NCBI GenBank assembly: GCA_017880745.1
Contig: JADGRR010000039.1
Location: 1-12,675, forward strand
DNA: 12,675 nt
From: Burkholderiales bacterium
GTDB taxonomy: Bacteria > Pseudomonadota > Gammaproteobacteria > Burkholderiales > SG8-39
Direction: 5' to 3'
Below, one piece after another: positions 6,451 through 12,675 of the stretch. The notes under the pieces are model-generated. The model was not told the origin of the DNA, ran no database searches, and saw only the letters and a program-made list of their open reading frames with translations. Both the position numbers and the translations under genes were made by a program. The stretch's first letter is position 1, and the number at the start of each line of letters is the position of its first letter.

Positions 6451-6990
6451 CTATTGGACGATCGAGCTGCGAAAGCGTGGCCAGTCGAAACTCGGCCCGG
6501 GATCGGTCTTGCGCGCGGGAGCGATGTCGCAGTGGCCGGCGATATCGGCGATCGGATAGACCGACTGCAGTGCGCGCGCGAGTTGTGCCAGCACGCGGTA
6601 CTGCGGCTCGGCGTAGGGCACGTTGTCCGCGCCCTCGAGTTCGATGCCGATGGAGAAGTCGTTGCAGCCGCTGCGCCCGCACCAGGCGGACGCCCCGGCG
6701 TGCCAGGCGCGCTTGGCGCAGGGCACGAACTGCAGCAGCTCGCCCGAGCGGCGGATGAGAAAATGCGCCGATACGCGCACGCCGGCGAGGGTCCGGTAGA
6801 AAGGATGCGCTGCGTCGTCGAGTGCGTTGGTGAACAAGCGCACGATGCCGTCGCCGCCAAATTCGCCCGGAGGCAGGCTGATATTGTGGATCACGAGAAG
6901 CGTGACCGCCTCACCAGGCGGTCGTTCGTCGCAGTTGGGCGAGGCAAGATAGCGCGCGGTGTCCACGCGCCCGGCGGCATCGACCATCAT
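6451..6990 (-). CDS. ampD: 1,6-anhydro-N-acetylmuramyl-L-alanine amidase AmpD
   Basis: AmpD is a cytoplasmic zinc amidase that removes the stem peptide from anhydro-muropeptides during cell-wall recycling. By doing so it lowers the inducer of AmpR-controlled beta-lactamase where that system exists. The 179-residue length is normal for the family. The zinc ligands are seen as H35 (LLVIHNIS), H153 (IAGHCDIAP) and D163 (ARKTDPGP), with E117 (SIGIELEG) and K161 as expected catalytic residues. The ATG at 6988-6990 overlaps the pilR stop as ATGA, and no clear Shine-Dalgarno site precedes it, which fits translational coupling. It is the last gene of the hpt-to-ampD set. The substrate made by lytic transglycosylases such as the one at 1-666 is what this enzyme processes. 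Confidence 0.93.
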   Translation of the reverse strand: MMVDAAGRVDTARYLASPNCDERPPGEAVTLLVIHNISLPPGEFGGDGIVRLFTNALDDAAHPFYRTLAGVRVSAHFLIRRSGELLQFVPCAKRAWHAGASAWCGRSGCNDFSIGIELEGADNVPYAEPQYRVLAQLARALQSVYPIADIAGHCDIAPARKTDPGPSFDWPRFRSSIVQ

Positions 6991-8351
6991 GGGTGCGGTT
7001 CGTTGATCCCCAGCCGCGCCATGCGGTAGCGCAGGGCGCGAAAAGTGATGCCGAGAAGCCTGGCCGCCGCAGTGCGGTTGAAGCGCGTCTTGGCCAGCGC
7101 TTCGAGTATGGCCTCGCGCTCGATGCGGTCGAGATAGTCCGGCAACGGCCCCTTACCGCTGGGATGCGCCTCGTCCGCCTCGCGCGCCGGCGTGAGCCGC
7201 AGATCGTCCGGCTGGATTTCCTCGCCGCCGCATAAGGCCACGGCGCGCTCCAGAATATTCTCGAGCTCGCGCACATTGCCGGGAAAATCGTAACGTTCAA
7301 GTTGCGCCCGCGCCGCCTTCGACAGGCGCGGCGCATCGCCGTCCGCTCCGCCCATGCGCGCCAGCATCGACTCGGCCAGCGCAGCGATATCTTCGCGGCA
7401 CTCTTTCAAGGACGGCATCTTCAATTCGATCACATTGAGGCGAAAATACAGATCCTGGCGGAACTTTCCCGCCTCGACCAGGGCGCCGAGGTTCTGGTGA
7501 GTGGCGCAGATCATGCGCACATCCACCGGATCCTCGCCGGTTGCGCCGACCTTGCGCACCCGCTTCTCCTGGATCGCGCGCAACAGCTTGACTTGCATCG
7601 GAAGCGGCAAGTCGGCAACCTCGTCCAGAAACAGCGTGCCGCCGTGCGCCACCTGAAAAAAACCGTCGCGGTCGGCGTCCGCCCCGGTGAACGCCCCTTT
7701 CTTGTAGCCAAAAAACTCGCTCTCCATCAGATTTTCCGGAATCGCGCCGCAGTTCACCGGCACAAACGGCTGGTCATTGCGCGCCCCCAGCTCATGGATC
7801 AGGCGTGCCGCCAATTCCTTGCCGCTGCCGGATTCGCCGCTGATGTAGACCGGCGCCTGGCTGCGGGCGAGCTTGTCTATCATCTCGCGCGCTTGCTGCA
7901 TGGCGGGTGAATCGCCGAGCAACTGATGACGTGCGGGCTTTGCCGCGGTGACGCGCTGCGGCAGCTTGAGCGCCGACTTGACCAGGGAGCGCAAATCCTC
8001 CAGCGACACCGGCTTGGACAGATAGTCGAAAGCGCCGGCCTTGAGCGCCGCCACCGCGTTCTCGGCGCTGCCGTAGGCGGTGATCACCGCCACTGGAAGG
8101 TCGCTGCAATGTTCGCCGATGTAGCGCACCAGATCCAGGCCTTGGCCGTCGGGCAGACGCATGTCGGTGAGGCACAGGTCGAACTGCTTTGCCCGAAGCA
8201 GCGCGTGCGCCTCACCCACGCTCGCTGCAGACTCGACCGCCAGCCCCATGCGCAACAAGGTCAGTTCGAGCAACTCGCGGATATGGGGCTCGTCATCGAC
8301 CACCAGAACCGTGGCGGTAGCCGGCTCGCTTCTGCGTTCGGCGCGCTTCAT
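6987..8351 (-). CDS. pilR: Sigma-54-dependent response regulator PilR (type IV pilus regulator)
   Basis: This 454-residue NtrC-family activator, numbered from the ATG at 8349-8351, has three parts. The receiver domain shows acidic D19-D20, phospho-acceptor D63 (LTDMRLP) and K113. The AAA+ domain shows Walker A GESGSGKE at 172-179, the sigma-54 contact loop GAFTGA at 219-224 and Walker B GTLFLDE at 238-244. The Fis-type helix-turn-helix at about 420-448 reads NRTAAARLLGITFRALRYRM, the PilR form. PilR activates the major pilin gene with sigma-54 after phosphorylation by PilS. The GTG at 8369 also opens the frame, but the ATG at 8351 overlaps the pilS stop as ATGA, so I chose it. pilR is followed directly by ampD. 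No pilin gene is in the window. Confidence 0.92.
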   Translation of the reverse strand: MKRAERRSEPATATVLVVDDEPHIRELLELTLLRMGLAVESAASVGEAHALLRAKQFDLCLTDMRLPDGQGLDLVRYIGEHCSDLPVAVITAYGSAENAVAALKAGAFDYLSKPVSLEDLRSLVKSALKLPQRVTAAKPARHQLLGDSPAMQQAREMIDKLARSQAPVYISGESGSGKELAARLIHELGARNDQPFVPVNCGAIPENLMESEFFGYKKGAFTGADADRDGFFQVAHGGTLFLDEVADLPLPMQVKLLRAIQEKRVRKVGATGEDPVDVRMICATHQNLGALVEAGKFRQDLYFRLNVIELKMPSLKECREDIAALAESMLARMGGADGDAPRLSKAARAQLERYDFPGNVRELENILERAVALCGGEEIQPDDLRLTPAREADEAHPSGKGPLPDYLDRIEREAILEALAKTRFNRTAAARLLGITFRALRYRMARLGINEPHP

Positions 8352-9937
8352 GCCGGCCTGCCACCACACAGCATGCGAAAGTCCGCCCCGCTGCCTTCAG
8401 ACGGCGGCTCGACGTGTTCGAGGATGGCGCCGTTGGCGGCGCACATTTCGCGCGCGATATACAGCCCGAGGCCGGTGCCACCGCTGTAGGTTGTGAAAAA
8501 GGGTTCGAACAATTGCTGCCGCAGGTGCGTGGGCACCCCCTCGCCGTCGTCGATTACGTGCAATTCTACCCGATTCGCCTGGCGCCGAACGGCCACGCGC
8601 ACGCTCGCTTCGCGCTGGCGCGAGTGGCGCCAGGCGTTGCGCAACAGGTTCCACAGCACCTGCTGCAGGTGCACCCGGTCGAACACGATCTCGCTCGCAT
8701 CGTGCAGGTCCAGCGCGAAGCTTGAGGCGGGAATCTTCTCGTTTTGAGCGAACTCATCGATAAAGGACGGCAGAAAAACCGCGAGACGGATAGTCTCGGG
8801 ATGCACCCGGTCGCGCCGCGTCAGCTCGAGTACGTCGCGCACCATGCGATCGAGGCGTTTGGAGTTGTCGCGGATGATGTGCAGCAAGCGTCCCTGCGAC
8901 GGCCCGCGCTGCTCCTCCAGCAACAGTTCGCTCGCATGGCTGATCGCCGAGAGTGGATTGCGGATCTCGTGCGCTATGTTGGCGGTAAGCCGCCCCAGCG
9001 CAGCCAGTTTCAGCTGCTGCGCCTGTTCCTGCACCTGCGACAGGTCCTCGAGGAACACCAGGGAAAATCTGCCGCCGTCGGTGCCGGCCTCGACAAAGCG
9101 CGCGCGCACCAGCTTGCCGCTGCCGGGCAGCAGCAGGGTTTGCGTCGGATTGTCCCGCTGGCTGCGCCAGCGCGCCAGCATGTGGGCGATCTCGGGCGAA
9201 TACTTCTCGATCTGGTCGAGTTCCGGCGCCGGCCATCCGAGCAACACGGACACCTGCGGATTGTGCTGGCGCACGAGGCCGTTGCCGTCGACCACCAGCA
9301 CGGCATCCTGCATGTCCTGGATTACCAGCTGGTTGATGCGCAGCTGATTGCTCAGGTCGACCGAGCGCTGCCGCATTACCCGTTCCTGGCGAATGACGCG
9401 TTGCGCCAGCTGGTTGGTGATCAGCGCCGTGGCGAAATAACCAATCGAGAGCAGCCCCGGCTGCACATAATTGGCCGTGTTATGGTCGAAAACCAGGATC
9501 CAGTAGGTCTGCTCCAGCAGGATGGCGATGGAAGCGAGCGCGGCATAGAACAGCATCAGCGCACCGCGACTCACCAGAGCAGCCGCCGCGAGCGAGATCA
9601 GCAGCATCACGCCCAAGCCGCTCCTGAAGCCGTTGCTGGCATTCATCAGCAGCACCGATGCGACAATGTCGGTGATGACATGCAGGCTCAGCTGGAAATT
9701 GAAATGGCTGCGCATTTTTTCCAGCAGCACCTGGTACGCGACTGTCAGCAACAGGTAGGCACCGGCGACGTACTCGAACAGCGCCAGGTTGTGGCTGCCG
9801 AAATTGAGGCTGTCACCGAAAATCAGCACCGCGGCGAGGAATACCCCCGCCAGCAGCAGCCGATAGATGTTGAAATAGTGCAGCGAAACCCAGAACGAAT
9901 CCGGCTGCGTGTCGGAGGTGAAATGCCAGGTAGCCAT
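8348..9937 (-). CDS. pilS: Sensor histidine kinase PilS
   Basis: This 529-residue inner-membrane kinase has about six membrane segments in residues 24-178 and a PAS domain at about 200-300. The DHp domain has phospho-acceptor H323 in IAHEIRNPLSAISHA. The ATPase domain shows the N-box NLLRNAWRHS (430-439), DDGEG (463-467), FEPFFTT (477-483) and GGTGLGL (486-492). This layout and length match PilS, which phosphorylates PilR to set type IV pilin expression and in Pseudomonas monitors pilin in the membrane. The stop overlaps the pilR start by four bases. The start at 9935-9937 lies 12 bases past the stop of the PP0621-type gene and has no strong ribosome site, so its translation is probably coupled to that gene. 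Confidence 0.92.
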   Translation of the reverse strand: MATWHFTSDTQPDSFWVSLHYFNIYRLLLAGVFLAAVLIFGDSLNFGSHNLALFEYVAGAYLLLTVAYQVLLEKMRSHFNFQLSLHVITDIVASVLLMNASNGFRSGLGVMLLISLAAAALVSRGALMLFYAALASIAILLEQTYWILVFDHNTANYVQPGLLSIGYFATALITNQLAQRVIRQERVMRQRSVDLSNQLRINQLVIQDMQDAVLVVDGNGLVRQHNPQVSVLLGWPAPELDQIEKYSPEIAHMLARWRSQRDNPTQTLLLPGSGKLVRARFVEAGTDGGRFSLVFLEDLSQVQEQAQQLKLAALGRLTANIAHEIRNPLSAISHASELLLEEQRGPSQGRLLHIIRDNSKRLDRMVRDVLELTRRDRVHPETIRLAVFLPSFIDEFAQNEKIPASSFALDLHDASEIVFDRVHLQQVLWNLLRNAWRHSRQREASVRVAVRRQANRVELHVIDDGEGVPTHLRQQLFEPFFTTYSGGTGLGLYIAREMCAANGAILEHVEPPSEGSGADFRMLCGGRPA

Positions 9938-9949
9938 TCTCGACCGGCG

Positions 9950-10165
9950 CTAACCGGCCCGGCGGCGGTGCTCGGCGCAGCAGAAGAATTTTTCCCCTTC
10001 GGCGATGGCCTCGCTTTGCGGAAGATACAGTCCGCAATGGCTGCAGTTGACCATCTGTTCAGGCGCCGCCTCAGGCGCATCCTTGGCCGCGTCCTTGCGG
10101 CGGAATCCCTTGGCCAGCCACCACACGGCCACGACGGCGAGAATAAGCAACAGAAATTTGCTCAA
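9950..10165 (-). CDS. PP0621-family small membrane protein with a cysteine knuckle
   Basis: I start this 71-residue protein at a TTG (10163-10165). AGGA lies six bases upstream, and the TTG overlaps the stop of the preceding response regulator as TTGA. Longer versions reach an ATG at 10333 but would read antisense-like Arg/Ala sequence inside that regulator. Residues 3-18 form one membrane helix, followed by a charged Ala/Lys linker. A small zinc-binding-like unit follows: C41-x2-C44 (NCSHCG) and C62-C63-x2-H66 (FFCCAEH). I recognise the PP0621 family, of unknown function and often found just upstream of pilS. The topology suggests an inner-membrane anchor with a cytoplasmic metal-binding head. 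A link to PilS signalling is inferred from position only. Confidence 0.85.
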   Translation of the reverse strand: MSKFLLLILAVVAVWWLAKGFRRKDAAKDAPEAAPEQMVNCSHCGLYLPQSEAIAEGEKFFCCAEHRRRAG

Positions 10166-10878
10166 GGCGCGTCCTGCCGCACCGCGTCGGCTGCAACCCG
10201 CTCGAGCCGGTAGCCGTGCTGATAGACTGCGGACAGCCGCCAGCCGTTCTCGGGCGTGAGCTCGAGCTTGCCCCGGATGCGGCTCACATGGGTGTCGACC
10301 GTGCGCGTGTTGAGTTCGGCCGACTGCCCCCATACCGATTCCAGGATGTGACCCCGCGACAGCAATCGGCCGATATTGCGCAGCAGGAACACGGCCAGCT
10401 CATAGTCCTTTTGCGTCATCATCACTTCCCGGCCGTCCAGTTTCACCCGGCGGCTGCGGCAATCCACGCGCAGCCGCCCGTATTCGAGCACTTCCTCGCT
10501 CTGACGCTGGCTCGGGCGTATGCGCCGCGCCAGCGCGTCCATGCGCGCCAGGAGTTCGAGTTTTCCCAGGGGTTTGACCATGTAGTCATCGGCGCCGCTG
10601 GAGAGCGCGTGTACGATATCCTCTTCACGCTGGCGCGCCGTGACGAACAGCACCGGCACCGGCTCGGCGATGTTGGCTCTGATCCAGACCAGCACTTCCG
10701 CGCCGGACATCCCAGGCACCTCCCAGTCGAGCAAAAACAGATCAAAAGTCTCGCGTCGCGCCTGGCGCACCAGATCCTTGCCGCGCACGAAGACATGACA
10801 GTTGTGGCCGGCGGCCTTGAGCCAGGCGCTGACCAGATCTGCCTGTTCCTGTTCGTCCTCGAGCAAAGCAATGCGCAT
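10162..10878 (-). CDS. OmpR-family response regulator transcription factor
   Basis: This 238-residue regulator has a receiver domain at 1-118 with D8, phospho-acceptor D51 (LLDWEVP), T80 and K102. A winged-helix DNA-binding domain occupies about 130-226 (EYGRLRVD, LLSRGHILESVWG, TRTVDTHVSRIRGKLE, GYRLERV). It should bind DNA as a dimer once phosphorylated. The frame also opens at a GTG (10896), but the ATG at 10876-10878 gives the usual MRIALLEDE start. Neither has a clear ribosome site. It lies between hpt (81-base gap) and the PP0621-type gene (4-base overlap), with no histidine kinase on the same strand upstream. Likely phosphate sources are the Hpt protein next to it or the divergent sensor at 11360; the target genes are unknown. 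Confidence 0.88.
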   Translation of the reverse strand: MRIALLEDEQEQADLVSAWLKAAGHNCHVFVRGKDLVRQARRETFDLFLLDWEVPGMSGAEVLVWIRANIAEPVPVLFVTARQREEDIVHALSSGADDYMVKPLGKLELLARMDALARRIRPSQRQSEEVLEYGRLRVDCRSRRVKLDGREVMMTQKDYELAVFLLRNIGRLLSRGHILESVWGQSAELNTRTVDTHVSRIRGKLELTPENGWRLSAVYQHGYRLERVAADAVRQDAP

Positions 10879-10959
10879 GTCAGTCAGTTCGCGCACAGCC
10901 GCTGATGCGCAATGCGCGCGTCCGCCCTGATACTGCCATTGCTCGCCGCTCCTGCGCCA

Positions 10960-11262
10960 TCACCCATACTTGACTTCGATGCGCCCGAGATACTCTTCCA
11001 TGCTTGCAACCAGCGCGGTGACCGCGGCAGCGTCGCGCTGCCGCGCGCCCTCCTCCAGCGCGGCGCCCAGCCGCGAAATCTCGGGAAAACCGTAGCCGCC
11101 GCCCGCGCCCTTGATTCCGTGCGCCGACACGCGTATCGCCTCGAAATCGGCGCCCGCCAGCGCGGCGCGAATCTTGTCGACGTCGGCAGCCCGATTGGCG
11201 AGAAAACGGGGAACCAGTGCGGCGATCTGCGCGTCGACGGTCACGATAAGCTTGTCGGACAT
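10960..11262 (-). CDS. Stand-alone Hpt (histidine phosphotransfer) protein
   Basis: The 100-residue product is a single Hpt four-helix domain. The signature SAHGIKGAGGGYGFPEIS places the phospho-histidine at H48 with K51-G52 following, the HxxKG pattern of this family. Hpt proteins carry phosphate between the receiver of a hybrid kinase and a final response regulator. A perfect AGGAGGT precedes the ATG (11260-11262) and a promoter lies just upstream. It heads the gene set running through to ampD, with an OmpR-type regulator as the next gene. The sensor divergent from it may feed it if that protein continues into kinase and receiver domains beyond the window. Confidence 0.88.
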   Translation of the reverse strand: MSDKLIVTVDAQIAALVPRFLANRAADVDKIRAALAGADFEAIRVSAHGIKGAGGGYGFPEISRLGAALEEGARQRDAAAVTALVASMEEYLGRIEVKYG

Positions 11263-11277
11263 ACACCTCCTGCGTCT

Positions 11278-11304
11278 ATTTTAGCAGACACTCGCAGCGC
11301 TCAA
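11278..11304 (-). promoter_or_regulatory. Candidate promoter of the hpt-to-ampD gene set
   Basis: On the minus strand TAAAAT (11283-11278) lies 15 bases after TTGAGC (11304-11299), or 16 if the -35 is read as GTTGAG. The start site would be about 9-10 bases upstream of the AGGAGGT site of hpt, giving a leader of about 20 bases. Confidence 0.45.
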
Positions 11305-11321
11305 CCCCGCCGTCTGCAGAT

Positions 11322-11350
11322 TTGACGCTGCCGCTGAAAAGTAAGATGCT
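11322..11350 (+). promoter_or_regulatory. Weak candidate promoter of the divergent sensor gene
   Basis: TTGACG (11322-11327) is followed after 17 bases by GATGCT (11345-11350), a poor -10. A start site here would leave almost no leader before the ATG at 11360. It is back to back with the hpt promoter in a 97-base gap, so shared control is possible. Confidence 0.25.
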
Positions 11351-11359
11351 TTGCCGGAC

Positions 11360-12675
11360 ATGAAATTCACGTTCAGGATGGGCATTTACCTGGTTCTTGC
11401 CACTACCATCGCCACGCTGGTAGCGATTGGTGGCGCCTACCAGCTGAGCGTAACCGAGCGGGTGGAGCAGGCGAAAGCCGAAGCGCGAAGTCAACGCATC
11501 ATCGCCAAGCTCGAGGAACTGGTCAGCGCCAAGGAGGCGGCGGGATCCGCCACCCTGAGCTACCTCGTCAGCCGCTCGGACCAAGACCTGGACCAGTTGC
11601 ACAAGGCCGAGGCCAGATGCGAGATCGATATCGGCCACCTGGCCGAATTTGTCGCCGGCAATGCCGGGCAGCAGCGCCGCGTGGCCCTGCTCGACCTTGC
11701 GGCAAGAGCGATGACCGTCCTGCAACGAGAGGCCATCCGCTTGCGCCAGCAGCAGGGCATGGCCGCTGGCGTATCCTTCATTTCGACCCCGGCCTACCTC
11801 GAGCGCGGGCGCGAGATCGATCGGCTGGTGGACTCGATGCGGCGCGAGGAGCACAACCTGGCCATTGAGCGCCGCGACCGCGTCGCCGTGCGCGCCCGGC
11901 AACTCACCCAGCTCACCGTCTGGAGCGGCTTGATGGCAATCACGCTGGCGCTTTTCGCCGGCGCCGTGCTCAATCGCCAGCGCGAGGAGCGGCGCCTGGC
12001 CGAAGTTCACCAACGCGAGCAGGAAAAGCAATACCGCCTGGTCACCGGCTCCGTCCCGGCGATGATCGGCTATGTCGATATCCGGCATCGCCTGCAATTC
12101 CACAACCGTGCCGTCGAAAAATGGCTGGACCTGCCCGCAGAGCGCCTCGACAACCATCACCTTGCCGAGGTTCTGGGAACCGATACCTATGTGTCCATCC
12201 TGCCCGAAATCGAGGAAGCGCTGCAGGGAAAGCCCACGGAGTATGAGCGCACGCGCCGGGGAAAGGATGGACGCGAGCACCATCTCGCCGGCAGCTTCAT
12301 TCCGGATATCGACAGCGCCGGCCGCACCAGCGGAATTTTCGCGATGATCATCGATATCACCGAGCGCAAGGCCGCTGAGGAGGCGCTGCGTGCGAGCGAG
12401 GAGCGTTGGAAGTTTGCGCTGGAGGGTGCCCGCGATGGCGTGTGGGACCGAAACATCCGCACCGGCGAGGTCCTGTATTCCAGGCGCTACAAGGAAATGC
12501 TGGGCTTTGCCGACGACGAGTTCGATAACCGGCGCGAAGAATGGGCGAAGCGGATTCACCCGGAGGACAGGCCGCGCGTGATGGCGGACCTTGATCTCCG
12601 CCACGCGGGGTCCGGCAATCGAGGCCATCGCCGGGATGAAACGGTGCATCTCCGAGTAGAGCGGAATCTGCTTGA
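11360..12675 (+). CDS. CHASE3-PAS-PAS sensor protein (partial; 3' end disrupted)
   Basis: The ATG at 11360 opens a frame reaching the window end (438 codons). Membrane helix 1 is at about 8-26. A helical CHASE3-type sensing domain spans about 30-180 and ends VDSMRREEHNLAIERRDR. Membrane helix 2 is at about 187-205, with no HAMP domain after it. The first PAS domain with PAC motif is at 225-345 (IDITERKAAEEAL). A PAS_3-type second domain starts near 348 and reads normally to HPEDRPRVMADL (400-411). From there the translation stops resembling PAS, and the opposite strand carries a glycosyltransferase segment, so the gene is joined to something else at about 12572-12592. The output domain (histidine kinase, possibly hybrid, or GGDEF) is not seen. 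The start has no clear ribosome site; an in-frame TAA at 11342 limits it, and a TTG at 11351 is an alternative. It is divergent from hpt. Confidence 0.8.
   Translation, partial: MKFTFRMGIYLVLATTIATLVAIGGAYQLSVTERVEQAKAEARSQRIIAKLEELVSAKEAAGSATLSYLVSRSDQDLDQLHKAEARCEIDIGHLAEFVAGNAGQQRRVALLDLAARAMTVLQREAIRLRQQQGMAAGVSFISTPAYLERGREIDRLVDSMRREEHNLAIERRDRVAVRARQLTQLTVWSGLMAITLALFAGAVLNRQREERRLAEVHQREQEKQYRLVTGSVPAMIGYVDIRHRLQFHNRAVEKWLDLPAERLDNHHLAEVLGTDTYVSILPEIEEALQGKPTEYERTRRGKDGREHHLAGSFIPDIDSAGRTSGIFAMIIDITERKAAEEALRASEERWKFALEGARDGVWDRNIRTGEVLYSRRYKEMLGFADDEFDNRREEWAKRIHPEDRPRVMADLDLRHAGSGNRGHRRDETVHLRVERNLL
12572..12675 (-). CDS. Family 2 glycosyltransferase fragment, cut at both ends
   Basis: Read on the minus strand from the window edge, about 34 codons give KQIPLYSEMHRFIPAM, then ASIAGPRVAEIKVRHHAR. 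This is the highly conserved region of DPM1/GtrB-like GT2 enzymes, where a segment like LYGEMHRFIP is followed by EVxVRHxPR and normally by a GRSKYG motif. The recognisable part ends at about 12572, where the plus-strand PAS sequence begins; the expected GRSKYG motif is absent. The frame happens to stay open on the antisense strand of the sensor gene down to 11276, so a gene finder could call a spurious long protein here. Such enzymes transfer sugars from nucleotide donors to polyprenyl phosphate at the membrane. The rest lies beyond the window, or elsewhere in the genome if this is a misjoin. Confidence 0.7.

Noticed and set aside
6194..6682. 162-codon minus-strand ORF reaching into the nrdA control region
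   Set aside because: It overlaps ampD out of frame and runs through an NrdR box. Its internal Met near 6438 has no ribosome site.
8744..10213. 489-codon plus-strand ORF opposite pilS and the PP0621-type gene
   Set aside because: The product is rich in Gln, His and Arg with no domain. pilS on the other strand is unmistakable.
10005..10905. Plus-strand ORFs opposite the OmpR-type regulator
   Set aside because: They are shadows of a complete receiver plus winged-helix gene.
11276..12649. 457-codon minus-strand ORF
   Set aside because: Only its first ~25 codons (above 12572) are GT2-like. The rest is antisense to the CHASE3-PAS sensor gene.

Overview
The window looks like a chromosomal segment of a GC-rich betaproteobacterium (Rhodocyclales, Nitrosomonadales or Burkholderiales type). 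This rests on protein character and on gene order as I know it, since no search was run. The order hpt, response regulator, PP0621-type protein, pilS, pilR, ampD, nrdA, nrdB, and the lysine/alanine-rich histone H1-like protein ending in AAWPFPTGSRP, are typical of that class. No tRNA, rRNA, CRISPR array or insertion sequence was seen.

Layout: nearly everything is on the minus strand. (1) 1-666 is the N-terminal part of a membrane-anchored lytic transglycosylase, cut by the window edge. (2) 667-1256 is a relatively AT-rich gap with a promoter-like inverted repeat, a two-way terminator-like hairpin and one doubtful 50-residue ORF. (3) 1257-1610 encodes the histone H1-like DNA-binding protein. 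(4) 1739-6097 is the ribonucleotide reductase operon nrdA-nrdB-DUF2442. A good pair of NrdR boxes, 31 bp apart centre to centre, lies over its promoter at 6174-6220. A hairpin that pairs fully only in minus-strand RNA lies at its 3' end (1679-1712). (5) 6451-11262 is a tightly packed six-gene set: an Hpt protein, an OmpR-family response regulator, a PP0621-type small membrane protein, PilS, PilR and AmpD. Three of the five junctions are 4-base start/stop overlaps. (6) From 11360 on the plus strand, divergent from hpt, runs a CHASE3-PAS-PAS sensor protein that leaves the window.

How the genes work together: NrdA and NrdB make dNTPs, and NrdR is expected to repress them when dNTPs are plentiful. 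PilS/PilR is the sigma-54-linked two-component pair controlling type IV pilin expression. AmpD recycles anhydro-muropeptides, while the lytic transglycosylase at the other end generates such products. The stand-alone Hpt and OmpR-type regulator upstream of pilSR, facing a divergent sensor, suggest a multistep phosphorelay beside the pilus regulators; this is inference.

The most surprising observation is at the right edge. In the last ~100 bases the plus-strand PAS homology stops. The minus strand there encodes a clear family 2 glycosyltransferase segment, so two unrelated genes are joined head-on inside their coding regions around 12572-12592. This is either an assembly misjoin or a real rearrangement.
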